This document shows, one piece after another, positions 11,369 to 22,852 of a DNA stretch of 64,000 nt (the first letter of the stretch is position 1; each line of letters starts with the position of its first letter). A model generated the notes under the pieces. It was given only the letters and a program-made list of their open reading frames with translations, did not search any database and was not told the DNA's origin. Source of the stretch: Carposina sasakii (Eukaryota > Arthropoda > Insecta > Lepidoptera > Carposinidae); contig CP053155.1 in NCBI GenBank assembly GCA_014607495.2, forward strand, positions 9,920,001-9,984,000, given 5' to 3'. The translations under genes and the position numbers were made by a program.

Positions 11369-14300
11369 TTAGATTTTAATATGGTGAAGTTTGCGGTTCA
11401 GCTCTTCAAATTTGAGTAGCTTCCGAATGAAGAAGTCCCCATAGCGGTGTGCCACCTTCGTGTCAGCAATATGGATCATGTCATTGTCGATGTAGAAGTC
11501 CAACTGAAAATAGTACATATTTTATAATTAAAAATACTATGCATGCACATTCTAGTAGATAATGAACTTGAGGTTGCTTACAAATACTTGAACAATGTCG
11601 CTTTCTAAAATCTTAACAGTGCTACTAATTAACCCTGCAAAAAGTTATATCCTCATTATACATACATGACTTGATAGCAAAATATATGGAATATTTGTCA
11701 AATTAAACTGAGTATAGCTTATACCTATTTTTAACCTACTTCAAAAAAAGGAGGAGGTTCTAAGGTATGTTCACCGATATTTCCGTCAATTATAGACAGA
11801 TTAAAAAAAAAATTTTTGTTGTATTGAGTTTACTTCTGAGGTGGTTCATTTTCACCAGGTCAGGATCTGATGATGGGATCCAGGAGAAATCTAGGGCAAC
11901 CGCCGAAAATTATATGCTCGTATGGTACTTTTGTTACGTAATCATGTCTTACTTAGGTATATGCTTCAGGGTGTCAACATCTAATGCTGCTGTGCTGATG
12001 ATGAAGCTACAGAACTCCTTAACGGTTAGGAGTTGGGAGACAGTACTGCAATTGGTCGATGGAAACTATTTAGTAGTATGTAGGGCTAACGTGTTACTTG
12101 AATCAACATCTAATGCTGCTATGCTGATGATGAAGCTACAGAACTCCTTAACGGTTAGGAGTTGGGAGACAGTACTGCAGTTGGTCGATGGGAACTATAT
12201 AGTAGTATGTAGGGCTAAAAGTCAGTTTATGAAGCTTTTTATTAGGAAGGTCTTTACAGTATATTATGGTAAGTTAGTGACAAGATAGTAGACAGTTGTA
12301 ATATCAAATCACATATAAAGGTGAGGGCTTAGTGTGAGTTTTCACTTCAAACTCGATCGCGCTAACGTAAAGCAGCTAACCAATCACATTAAGGTGTGAC
12401 CATGTGATGTGACAAGTGAGAACAACGGCACTACATGATTGGTTATACAGTTTGCGTTAACGCGATCTGCTCCGAAGTGAAAACTCGCACTAAGCCCTCT
12501 GATGATGATATTTTATATTCTCACCTCAGACCCACTGTGGAATTTGCCATCCAGTCCACTGGCGCCCTTGGTCCACACAACATTCTTCATTTTGTGCTTG
12601 AAACACAGCAGATGGATGGCCAAAGCCGCTTGCTCCCTGGCAGCGTCGCGGTCTCCTCCCCGAGCGGCCGACATGAATGCAGCCAGTTTCGCGAGAGGAA
12701 GAGTAGTATACAGCTTCAAATACGAGCGGATTGTAGGAAGCATTTTTTGCTGACGAACCTTTTATATAAAGAAAGAAAACGTTTTAAATGACAAGAAATT
12801 ATACCAGCTTTATTCTGCAATACCAAAAAAGAAATTATTATACACTAGTGGACGCCCGTGACTCCGTCCGCGTGGACTACAGAAAAAACAAAATGTCGAA
12901 ATTATCCGGGATAAAAACATTTTCCCGGAATAAAAAGTAGCCTATATGTTAAATGGGACCTGTCACAATATACTCCTGAAAACTGCATCAAAACCGGTCC
13001 AGCCGTTTCTGAAATTAGCTCGCACAAACATCGATCCGTTGCAATTTTATTATATGTATAGATAGATAAGTAAGTAGCTTATTAATTTTGGCTTTCGTAT
13101 TCACTGAGTTTGCCAAAATGATGAACAAAATATGTATTTTATTCATGCAAATTTTTTATACAACTATGTACTAGTAATACCCCGCGACATCGTCTGCCTA
13201 AATCCCGTTAATTTCCGTTCCTGTGAAAAAATCCTTTCTTATTGGATGCCTACGCCGTATAACACACCTTACAAGTTTCAGCTCTCGACGATCAGCAGTC
13301 TAGACTGCTCTGTCAGTCATTCAGAGCAAAGTATTTTATATATCTAGATAAAGATTTAGGTTTGATCACCGACCTCATCCATAAATACAGCAGTCTGCTG
13401 TTTGACGGCATCGCGGCCGTAGTTTGAGCCCGGCTCGATGGGCGGCGGGCAAGGTGCCAGGAACTTCGGGCAGGCGGACGTGAAGCAGCTCTCGAACTCG
13501 CCGAGATCTCCATACTGCATCTTGAACATCTTCTCGTGGTAATTCTTCTCACGGAGTACCTATTTAAAAAAAATGGTTATTTATAGCATTGAATAGGAAC
13601 TACACAATAAATACAATATATTATGGTTAAAAAAGAATCCATGTATACCTTGCAGGTCAGTCTTACAAAACTTCCCTTGCCCAGTGCCCATTTAGACATC
13701 CACCGGGCCCGGCTATTAAATTTTCTACAAGTTGGAGCTTCCGTGCCGCAGTTTTTGTATTTTCCGTTTCAAATTTTCGTTCTAATTATCAAAATGCGTA
13801 ATTAAAAAAAAAAATCTAAATTTTAAGCATTCTTCTATTCTGCTCTGGGAGTGAAAAAAAACGTATAATACTACAGCTGCTTCTCTTCCCGGGCATACTG
13901 TACGTACAAGTCAGTAGAGGGACAAGAGGGTCTTGGTGTTTTGTAGGCGATGGGCTGACCACCTGTCACTACTAACCGAACTTGTACATATCAACTATAC
14001 CCTCAAAATTGGTCAGAAGTGGCACCATATGCTTCTATCGGCCCTTGATGCTCTGCCTAACCCGTAAGGGATAAAGGCGTGATTATATGTATGTATGTAT
14101 GTATTCTAACAGAATAGCAACACGATTCTACGCCAGATGGCATAAAAGTAAAATTTCGTTTTTTTTGGAGTTATGCATTTTGATAATTAGACCGACGAAA
14201 TATATCGAGGGGTGAAAGGCTATTTGGGATAATCGCCATATATAGCGCTTATCCCCAATAGCCTTTCACCCCTCGATATGTATTAGCCGTAGGTATTAGC

Positions 14301-17300
14301 AGTGAAATCGTGACCTTATCATGAAAAATTATAGGTACATAGAAACTACTTGCTCATTATCAATATGGTTCAAGACTAGTACTAGTGCAATTACTCATCG
14401 CTAGTAAAAGTACCGTGATAAAAGTGCTAGTGTCTTTGTAATTTTAATACGGTTACATTTCGGAGCTCAAGCGTGTGGTTACAGCTACTGCGTTACACTG
14501 GCGCTGAAGCTTCGCCCCTATCATGACGTCATGGTCTCATGATTGCCACATGACTCACTTCATAGTCCCACCTCCTCTTTTATACCTTCTTCATGGTATT
14601 GCCCCTCACGGGGCTATCGATACTATCGATAGGCCTATCGATATTATAGATGACTAGCTGTTGCCCGCGACTTCGTCCGCGTCAACAAACAGAATAAAAT
14701 ATTTTAAAGTACTTCTGCGTAAATTATATTTTTTGTTTTATTTTCTTGTGGCAGAAGAACATACTGATTTTCTCCGCAACCCGATCTTGACAACGCGACA
14801 TATAATTGGCCGTGTGAAAAGCAGTCTTGACGTAAGTCAATTCCAACGTGTTTAAACGTTTGCCCCTGTGATTTATTAATTGTTACAGCAAAAGATAACT
14901 TAACAGGGAATTGAATTCTTTTAAAATGTTGAATAACTTTTCCTAAGACGGTATTTTCATATCTCTCAAAATTTAGCTGGGCTGTTAAGGGTTCTGCATC
15001 AGGTTATCTAGACCTTCAATTTTATTACGTTATTAGAAAGTGCTTATCATGCTGAGCAACTTTTCCTAAGACGGTATTTTCATATCTCTCAAAGTTTAGC
15101 TGGGCTGCTAAGGGTTCTGCATCAGGCAGTCTAGACCTTCAATTTTTTTCTTTCATATCATTTCTACGTCATTTTATTCTTTCATACATATTTTTTGGAT
15201 AACTTGAACCGTTTACGCAGCGCACGCAACGGAAGTCTCCAAAGTTGAATAATTTTCCCCGTTTTTTCCACATTTTCCTCTTATTCTTCGTCCCTATTGG
15301 TCGCACTGTGATGATATATAGCCTAAAGCCTTCCTCGATAAATGGACTATCCAACACAAAAAGAATTTTTTAATTCGACCCAGTAGTTCCGGAGATTAGC
15401 GCGTTCAATCAAACAAACAAACAAACAAACTCTTCAGCTTTATAATATTAGTATAGATATATAATATACTAGTGGACGCCCGCGACTCCGTCCGCGTGGA
15501 CTACAGAAAAAATAAAAAGTAGCCTATATGTTAAGTGTAAAAAGTAGCCTATATGTTATCGCGGTTGTCGTAAAAAATTAATTCACGTTTGTCCCCTTCC
15601 CGTGGGAATTTCGGGAAATCCGTTCCCAGTGCTTCCTCGGGGTCCCAAATAAACATATATGCTCAACTTCAGATTCACATGTTTAACCGTTTTCGTAAAA
15701 AATAAATAATTCCCGTGGGAATTTCGGGAAATCCGTTCTAGTGTTTCCTCGCAGTCCCTAATGAACATATATGCCCAATTTCAGCTTCATATGTATAGCG
15801 GTTTTCGTAAAAACTATGAATTCCCGTTTGTCCCCTTCCCGTGGGAATTTCGGGAAATCCGTTTTTAGTCCTCCCTCGCTGTCCCCAATGAACATATATG
15901 CCCGATTTCAGCTTCATATGTATAGCGGTTTTCGTAAAAACTATGAATTCCCGTTTGTCCCCTTCCCGTGGGAAATTCGGGAAATCCGTTTTTAGTCCTC
16001 CCTCGCTGTCCCCAATGAACATATATGCCCGATTTCAGCTTCATATGTATAGCGGTTTTCGTAAAAAATATAGAATTCCCGTTGGTCGCCTTCCCGTGGG
16101 AATATCGGGAAATTCTTATAGCCTATGTTCATCCAGGTCCAATAAGGATTCTAACGGTGAAAGAATTTTTGAAATCGGTCCAGTAGTTTTTGAGCCTATT
16201 CATTACAACCAAACAAACAAAGTTTTCCTCTTTATAATATTAGTGTAGATATAATATCTTAATATATATAAATCTCCTGTCACGATGTTTGTCCGCGATG
16301 GACTCCTAAACTACTTAACCGATTTTAAATTAAATCTTAATATATATAAATCTCGTGTCACAATGTTTGTCCTCAATGGACTCCTAAACCACTTAACCGA
16401 TTATAATAAAATTCGCACACCATGTGCAGTTCGATCCAACTTGAGAGATAGGATAGTTTAAATCTCAAATTATAGTCGCAATTTTAATTTATTGCTAATT
16501 ATTTGTCTGTTATACCTTTCGACTTGGTTGAGTAAGTAATCAATAGATGGCGCTGCTTTGGTAAACCGACAAACGTGTCATATAAGCTACAATTCAATTT
16601 CCACGCGGACGAAGTCGCGGGCGTCCACTAGTAATATTATATTATATTAAGTATATTAAGTATAGATTGATATTATAGATCGATAGTTCGGCAACACTAA
16701 TTATGGGATTAAAAACATACCTGCTGTATAGATTCATCTACACATTGGGGATGCAGTACCAGGCAAATAGCCAACAAGTGGTACATCTGATCAGTTTGTT
16801 TATTAATCTGATCATTTTGGTATGAACGGGATGAGAACAGCTGCTTTGTGCGCTGCATATAAAGTAGGGCAGAGGACAGTGTCCTAATAGCGTCGGCATA
16901 GCGACGCATCATCATGTAAGCAAATCCAACATAATAAGATGTTGAGATTTGACACGCTGGGACATGGGAGTATTGAGACTTTTTGTGCAGTTCAATGTTT
17001 TCCAGGACCTGTAAATTGGAAACAGTTACAGTTACTTAACTAGGTTCATTAAAGAATCACATCAACAAAACAAAGAAGGTGGAATAAACTACATAAGTAG
17101 AGATTAGCCTTCATATCCAAATTCATATTGTAAGCATACTTACCCTATTGTTTTAAGATAGAGCATAGAACAAGATTATTGTGGTGTACTAAAAATTAAA
17201 TGAAATACATACCTTAATAGCCTGGTAATAATCCCCAAGCAAGGAGTGTAGACGCAATAGCCCAACTAAAGAGAAATATCCAAGCATCTTATACAGGGAA

Positions 17301-18910
17301 TGGCGTCCAAATTCTCCAGCCACAGAATCAGGGTCTCCCCCTGCAGCATACACTTCTAGCTGCTTCTTAATATTTGACTTGTCTACAAGAGAGTGAAGCA
17401 CATTGACAATGCAAAGCACATTCCAAGCTTTGGTCTCAGTGTTAAGAGCATCTATCTCAGCCTTGCTCAGTTTCGAGGTGCGAGACCTGTGAAAATTTAC
17501 ATGATCTGAGTCAGGATATAAAATGCACTCACCTATGTTATTACTGTAATAATAATAATGAAGCATAAATAAAACACATACAACCCAGTGTGTACCTATA
17601 GGGTCATTCTGGGCCTTATAAGGTGTAGGGTCACACATAGACATGATATAGGTACCTGTATTGAGCAAAGGACTGGAACTGGTAGACAAACTCATCAATG
17701 AGCTCCCAAAGCCATTGGTCAGGGAGTTCCAGTGGTACAGGAGACTCAGCCGACAAGATGTAGTTGAAGAGGTCACAATAGTTATAGAATGAAAGAAAAC
17801 GCTGCTCTGGTTTTGGTCCTCCAGGGACCCGAGCATAAATGTCACGATAATACAATTCCTTATATAGAATCATAAATACCTGAAAATATCACATAATACA
17901 ATATATTAAGTTGCACCATTTATATATTTAAATACAGGTGCACAGGGTGCACTACAAGACTACTAGAGTGACTGCTCCATTAGCTGTATGGGCGGGCCAG
18001 CCCATGGGCCCTGGACATTTTTAAGAGTTGGGGCCTTAGCATTAGGCAAAATAGGCTCATCTACAGTATACAACCGGTTGTGTTCCCAAAGTAGGAATCA
18101 TATTGGAAAATTAGCATAGCCAGGACAGACGTAAATGATCAATAATAAGCTGCTAGCTTATCACCTCAAAGAATGCCCAAGTTCCTTAGTTGGATCTTAT
18201 GACATTCATAGGAGATGCTGTTTATGTATTCTAGTGAAGCCTTACATCAGTACGGGATAGAGCAACATATAATGCATAATAATATAGTGTTAAACATAAT
18301 GTACTTACAGTATCATTATCAACCACAGGGGCAACTTCAGCCTCATCTGGCCATGGAGTATTCTCAAAATACTGTTCAGTCAGTTTTGGAAAAGTGTTTT
18401 CATAGAGGTTCAATATTTCATAAGTTACACCTTCGGTAATCATGTTACGAAAATATACCAAAAACTTTTTGACCTGTTAGAGCAACAAGATAAGAATTAG
18501 TACCTAAAGCATAGAGGAATAAGATTCCTCTATGCCTAAAGATATTGTTATATACAATATATAAATATAAAGTAATATAAGTCAACAACAATATTTCTAT
18601 TAAGTCAACTATTCTAACACAATTAATTGATTACTGACAATTTTTCCTGGAAATAAAAATTTGATCATACCATATCAGGCATTTTGTAGAACGATGACCT
18701 TTCGTATTCCAAATCATATTGTGGATCTCCGGTATGCGGCTCGTAATCCCCGTAGGATTCATATCCACCCTAAAAATTATAACATTGATTGAAATGCTGG
18801 TAGTAAGAAAACCCGAAATGAGAGGTTATGAATGAGATAGACCGTGGACGTGTAATAAAAGAGAAACAAATTACAGAACCCACCTCATTATAATCGTCAC
18901 TAGAATACAT
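11369..18910 (-). CDS. eIF3l: Eukaryotic translation initiation factor 3 subunit L
   Basis: Nine coding exons on the minus strand: 18910-18884, 18769-18671, 18473-18309, 17879-17656, 17486-17213, 17008-16721, 13559-13374, 12758-12525 and 11503-11369. All junctions are GT-AG and the phase is continuous, giving 543 residues, normal for the family. Diagnostic segments are [69 protein letters not shown] [20 protein letters not shown], and a C-terminal [17 protein letters not shown]. The C-terminal half is the PCI region that docks in the eIF3 complex on the 40S subunit. The 3.2 kb intron 13560-16720 and the 1.0 kb intron 11504-12524 are packed with repeats. Confidence 0.96.
11740..12290 (+). repeat. 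Repeat with internal ~127 bp tandem duplication (eIF3l last intron)
   Basis: It begins with ACCTACTTCAAAAAAAGGAGG. A block of about 115-127 bp starting TCAACATCTAATGCTGCT is present twice, at about 11977 and 12104, with a few differences. The 173-codon plus-strand frame at 11767-12288 owes its length to this duplication and matches no family I know, so I do not call it a gene. Confidence 0.65.
12325..12498. mobile_element. Short MITE with ~40 bp inverted termini
   Basis: The left end GGGCTTAGTGTGAGTTTTCACTTC and the right end GAAGTGAAAACTCGCACTAAGCCC are inverted copies around a 90 bp centre. The element lies in the last eIF3l intron, 26 bp from exon 12525-12758. Confidence 0.75.
12844..13062 (-). 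mobile_element. Helitron-like non-autonomous element
   Basis: The minus-strand 3' end is CGGGCGTCCACTAG (12844-12857 on plus), a GC-rich end terminating CTAG as in lepidopteran Helitrons. The interior has TCCGGGATAAAAA and AGTAGCCTATATGTTA, also seen in the element at 15469. The 5' boundary is approximate. Confidence 0.65.
14005..14105 (+). repeat. RTE-like 3' tail with TATG microsatellite
   Basis: An uninterrupted relative of 7928-8001/10627-10641. It ends GTGATTATATGTATGTATGTATG and so shows what the DD41D insertion site looked like before insertion. Confidence 0.75.
14195..14279. repeat. Near-perfect hairpin, ~32 bp stem
   Basis: ATATCGAGGGGTGAAAGGCT is followed after a short loop by AGCCTTTCACCCCTCGATAT. 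The stem extends through TATT(T/G)GGGATAA. It lies in an eIF3l intron and is probably a MITE relic; no transcript evidence can be read from sequence. Confidence 0.8.
14654..15457 (-). mobile_element. Helitron fragment carrying the helicase C-terminus
   Basis: Minus-strand element, 5' TCTATACTAATATTATAAAGC and 3' GGGCAACAGCTAG. On the minus strand it encodes the end of a Pif1-type helicase: [13 protein letters not shown] and GQLYVALSR are helicase motifs V and VI. Upstream is a block repeated twice (AACCCTTA(A/G)CAGCCCAGCTAAA). Its sister copy is 47187-47983. Confidence 0.85.
15469..16249 (-). mobile_element. Helitron-like element containing a minisatellite
   Basis: Minus-strand element with CTAG end at 15469-15472 (GGCGTCCACTAG) and 5' TCTACACTAATATTATAAAG at 16249. 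The interior is mostly the 110-128 bp tandem repeat listed next. Confidence 0.75.
15560..16110. repeat. Tandem repeat, ~4.5 units of about 111-128 bp
   Basis: Each unit runs through CGGTTTTCGTAAAAA, CCCGTTTGTCCCCTTCCCG, GGGAATTTCGGGAAATCCG and GAACATATATGCCC. Units start near 15560, 15688, 15799, 15923 and 16048. The two middle units are nearly identical. Open frames across it on both strands are by-products of the repetition. Confidence 0.85.
16335..16631 (+). mobile_element. Helitron-like 297 bp element, copy 1
   Basis: 5' TCTTAATATATATAAATCTC and 3' GCGGGCGTCCACTAG, inserted between A and T as Helitrons do. A truncated 5' copy of the same family (16257-16330) precedes it. Sister copies are at 21920-22215 (minus) and 36807-37103, the latter almost identical. 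Confidence 0.85.
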
Positions 18911-18992
18911 TTTATTTATAACTACGTTAGAATGGAATACCTAATATCAATTCACAATTTTGTACAAAAATTAAAATACGAAACGCAAGCAA

Positions 18993-19202
18993 TTTTTTTT
19001 TTTTTTTATCCCGAAGGAAAGGCAAGGGGAACTAAGACCATACAGCCATTGTCTTTAGTAAATGATTTCTGAATGTAATGATAATGATGATGATGAATGG
19101 AAACGTCGGGAAAATCCTCAAGAACAAGTGTAAAGTTAGTCAAAATGAAAAATAATTGCAAAATCAACTTACATGGGCCCATGAAGAGATCGTATTCCGG
19201 CT
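18993..19202 (-). repeat. 5'-truncated copy of the A-tailed repeat with target duplication
   Basis: The minus-strand copy has its A-tail as a T-run at 18993-19007. The 13 bp direct repeat GAAACGCAAGCAA flanks it (18980-18992 and 19203-19215). A truncated body, A-tail and target duplication are the marks of target-primed reverse transcription. It lies 82 bp upstream of the eIF3l start codon, in the gene's orientation. Confidence 0.9.
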
Positions 19203-19218
19203 GAAACGCAAGCAAAGG

Positions 19219-19360
19219 AGCAATTTTTTTTGTTTGGTTTATTTATCCCGAAGGAAAGGCAAGGGGAACTAAGCCCATACAGCCATTGTCTTTAGTAAAT
19301 GATTTCTGAATTTATGATGATGTATGATAATGATGATGAATGGAAACGTCGGGAAAATCT
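19219..19360 (-). repeat. Second 5'-truncated copy of the A-tailed repeat
   Basis: The T-run is followed by TTTATCCCGAAGGAAAGGC, and the copy ends near GAAACGTCGGGAAAATCTTC. It lies directly behind the first truncated copy, same orientation. Confidence 0.8.
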
Positions 19361-19390
19361 TCAAAAGCGAATGATAAATAAATCATTCGC

Positions 19391-19571
19391 CCCCTGATTA
19401 CGTAAAAGCAATAGCAAAGCCGAAGCCGCGCGTTCGCGATAATTGAGAGTGTGTGCGTGCGCGCAACGAGCGCTCGGCGTCCTCCCGCGCCCCGCACCTC
19501 GCCGAGCGCTCACACACACTCACAATAATCGCGATCGCGCGGCTTCGCCTTTGCTTTTACGTAATCAGGGT
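19391..19571. mobile_element. Palindromic MITE, GC-rich (CCCTGATTACGTAAAAGC ends)
   Basis: The left arm (19391-19471) and right arm (19500-19571) mirror each other from CCCTGATTACGTAAAAGC through GAGTGTGTG to GAGCGCTCGGCG. CpG-rich compared with its surroundings. A diverged relative lies at 53889-54076. Confidence 0.8.
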
Positions 19572-19845
19572 GCCGCCCGGCCGGTCCGTTTTTCTAAAGA
19601 CAGGTGTAGCACATTCCTTTATTGATACGTTCATAATGGCTGCGTTTGTAATGATTAAATTTAAGTAAAACATATCGAAACACACAAAATATTTACTTTT
19701 TTTCTACATTGTAGTTTTTTTATTTTGATTTTCATTTCGTAATAAACAAAAAATCACGTATTTTTCTGAACATGTCTCATCAATATGCACGACAACATGT
19801 ATTTTTCAATTTGACAGGTTATGAATGGGCATTGTCCTTTGCCGC

Positions 19846-19925
19846 CAGTAGGCTATTCAATTTTTGCCGCCCCTACAGACCTTTGAAATTCAATACGCTA
19901 ATTTAGTTCACAATCAAATCAATTA
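19846..19925 (+). repeat. Fragment of the 23673-24286 hAT-type repeat
   Basis: TTTGCCGCCAGTAGGCTATTCAATTTTTGCCGCCCCTACAGAC matches the left end of the element at 23673 with few changes. The terminal CAGTGGCGGATTTAC is missing. Confidence 0.7.
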
Positions 19926-20876
19926 CATTTATTCTGTAATGCAATTTGTGAAATCATTAATTATATCGTAAATTTATATTTATACCAGACTCCCTCAAAA
20001 AGAAACATACCTTATAATAGGTTTATTTTGTTGCACCAATTTCTACCAAAATTGCAGATACATTTTGATCAGTTGTTAAAATGACGCGAGCGAAGCGAGC
20101 ACGAAATTTTTATCGTTTTCAGTACATAAGTTGCCAATGACTTCTGCAGGCTCTACTGTGAATTTGTAACGATCCAGTGTTCCGAAAAATGGATATCTTT
20201 AGCTGTTCCCGTATATCGACGTAGTTTGACGAGAGGAACAAGTCGCTAGAACAAACTACCTATCAATTATTGATAGTTTCCGAGAAAAAAATATTAAAGT
20301 AACTAGCCAGTTTTTGGTGGGTCGAAAAATAAAAAAAAAATTGTACATTTATTAATGGAGTTTGAAACAATTTTTTTACACCATAATATTATTTCATCGT
20401 AAGTATTGCGCATATTTCAGTATAGAATACAATCATCTATATGCAGGTGATTTAAAAAAAATTAAAAAATCAAATTTTAGTTAATATTTTTTTTAAAAGA
20501 AAAGTGCACAATTTCAGCACGTAATTTTTTATACTAATAATTACTCACTATTATGTCTATCTACAAAAAAAATCAGCACCGTACCGCGTGGATAACTAGA
20601 GATATTTTAGATTTCATATGTCAGTACCTAAGGTGCCTAATAAATGGTGCTAAAGCATCATGGATACGAAATCTGCAGTAAAGCGTGAAGCGAACGAAGC
20701 CCCTAACGAGTCGAAGGGCGACACGTTAGGGGGTATCATTGTTACGGCTGATCATAGTGTGAGGCAGTCACGAGGCAATATGTATATCCCGCAATACTAT
20801 TTACAATAAAATGGTTAAATTTCTTGCAAACAAAATATTCCATTATGTCAAGTAAATCAGATTTCCCTAGACATAA
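19926..20876. other. Intergenic, no gene seen
   Basis: AT-rich sequence with no ORF resembling a known protein. It contains GCGAGCGAAGCGAGC (about 20086), a short motif common in insect repeats, and otherwise nothing I can name. Confidence 0.5.
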
Positions 20877-21090
20877 AAACTGAAAAGAAAAAAACAAGCA
20901 CTTAGATGTCCGGTGGTCTAGACTTCTATAATATTAATATGGAATGAATACTATTGAAGAACATGAAATATTATCTAATAATCGTAACATAACAACTGAA
21001 CAGTCGGGATCCATTATCCGAGCGCCAAGCTAATATTTCAATGGATCCTGGCTGTTCAGTTGTTATTTTACGATCATTAGAAAATATTTT
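20877..21090. repeat. Half-copy of the 61 kb foldback plus a separate 48 bp-arm hairpin
   Basis: 20877-20965 matches the left arm and loop of the inverted repeat at 61018-61246 (GCACTTAGATGTCCGGTGGTCTAGA). Where the other arm should follow, a different hairpin begins: 20968-21015 pairs with 21039-21087 (AACAACTGAACAG...GGATCCATT), loop about 24 nt. Confidence 0.75.
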
Positions 21091-21427
21091 TAACCCCCGA
21101 CGCAAAAACGACGGGGTGTTATAAGTTTGACATGTCTCTCTCTGTGTGTGTGTGTAAATGTGTATGTGTCTTATCCGATAGTGTGGATTATCCGATTTTG
21201 ATGCGGTTTTTTTTGTTTGAAAGGTATATTAGTCGAGAGTGTTCTTAGCTATGTTTGGTGGAAATCGGTTCAGGTCTTCAAGGTCATCAGGTCGTTTGTT
21301 AGGTGTGATAGGAATGTTACACGCTCAGTTTGCTTGCAAGCATATGTGGGATCTCACATTTGAAACACTTATTTATGTCTTCTGGAACCACTGAGCTGGT
21401 CTGCTGTTAGGGCTCGAAGATGAGAGA

Positions 21428-21823
21428 ATGTTTAACCACCCTCGACGTTCCGTAAACGGCCAATCATTACCGACTTGGTTGTTTTCACCAGGACCGGTAT
21501 ATATGAAAAAGAACGTCAGGAGTTCAAAATACGATCCGATTGTGGAAGAGGTCGAACTTTTACAAAGTAATCCCGACTACTCTTATGTGCGATTACCGGA
21601 CGGACGTGAAACAACCGTATCAAACCGACATCTGGCACCCATTCCTACAGAAAACATTACGGAATCCGAGGTACAGAACGAGGACGAGATGCCCGAGACT
21701 AACGATGTACAGCTAGTGGCCGATGACCCACCAACAGCTCCAGAAAACGAAGCTACACAGCCACGTAGCTCTACTCGAGAACGTAGGCCTCCGTCTTACT
21801 TGCAGGACTACGTGACTTCCTAA
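21428..21823 (+). pseudogene. Ty3/gypsy-type polyprotein fragment (integrase C-terminus)
   Basis: 131 codons with WLFSPGPVYMKKN, YSYVRLPDGRETTVSNRHLAPIP and a terminal STRERRPPSYLQDYV. This is the region after the integrase core of Ty3/gypsy polyproteins, which ends with a proline- and arginine-rich stretch. Protease, RT and integrase core are absent, and no LTR pair is visible. Confidence 0.7.
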
Positions 21824-21919
21824 ACAAGGGGTGAATGATGTGAACTCCTTATTGAATACCACAAACCTGCATACTAACTTGTCAGTTATTTCAGTGTCAT
21901 TCTATGTCTTATTATTATA

Positions 21920-22215
21920 TAGTGGACGCCCGCGACTTCGTCCGCGTGGAAATTGAATTGTAGCTTATATGACACGTTTGTCGGTTTACCAAAGCAGCGC
22001 CATCTATTGATTACTTACTCAACCAAGTCGAAAGGTATAACAGACAAATAATTAGCAATAAATTAAAATTGCGACTATAATTTGAGATTTAAACTATCCT
22101 ATCTCTCAAGTTGGATCGAACTGCACATGGTGTGCGAATTTTATTATAATCGCTTAAGTGGTTTAGGAGTCCATTGAGGACAAACATTGTGACACGAGAT
22201 TTATATATATTAAGA
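21920..22215 (-). mobile_element. Helitron-like ~297 bp element, copy 2
   Basis: Reverse complement of the elements at 16335 and 36807, nearly identical. The 3' end reads CCACTAT instead of CCACTAG. Confidence 0.85.
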
Positions 22216-22852
22216 TTGATAAATATGTACAATTTTAAAGTTGAATAAAGCCAAATTCTAATTGGTAATGCGTATCTCTTATCAAAATGTCTGGTTTTTT
22301 TTCTTTTTTTAGAAACAGCAAAAGTTATTACCAAAAACCCCATGTCTGATTTGAAATCATTATCCTCTTTGATTATATAAATAAATCAACACGATTGTTG
22401 CCGCGTCCACGTTCAGCGACAACTGAAGCATGCGCGAATGACGCGCCTTGAATCGACGCTTCAATTGCCCATCATTTGAAGCGATCATTCACGTAAACAT
22501 TGTCATTCGCAAATGTCAGTACACTAAGTAGTCTGTGTCGTAGACATGGGTCGTACTTGACGATTTGCGTACCAGGGCTTCAAAGTACGTCCATCAATTC
22601 GTACCAGGGCTAAAAACCAGGTTTCCAAATACTTTGAAGTATTTTTTAACTAGGTACGTAGGAAATTAATCCTTATCGTGACTGTAATAAGCAACATTAA
22701 GGCGATTGAACAGCAAAATACTTTAAATACTTCATTCTCTTCTGTACCATACTTGTTGTTGGAAGTTTTAATTACAGTATGTACCTATGTATGTATATAC
22801 CAAAAAAGAGTTTCACAGTGCACAACACGTCCACGAGACTTCCTACTCCTGC
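22216..22852. other. Intergenic, no gene seen
   Basis: No supported gene. Duplicated GCGTACCAGGGCT / TCGTACCAGGGCT motifs at about 22567 and 22600 are the only local repetition noticed. Confidence 0.45.

Noticed and set aside
11767..12288. 173-codon ORF in the eIF3l intron
   Set aside because: Length depends on a recent internal duplication; no known domain; within a repeat.
15560..16110. CRISPR-like array
   Set aside because: Units are contiguous tandem repeats of over 100 bp with no unique spacers, in a eukaryotic genome.
15738..16248. Overlapping open frames on both strands across 15738-16248
   Set aside because: They arise from the minisatellite inside a Helitron-like element; identical peptides recur with each unit.
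16430..16450. tRNA B-box-like GTTCGATCC in the Helitron-like copies
   Set aside because: No A box at the right distance, no cloverleaf, and the element has Helitron ends.
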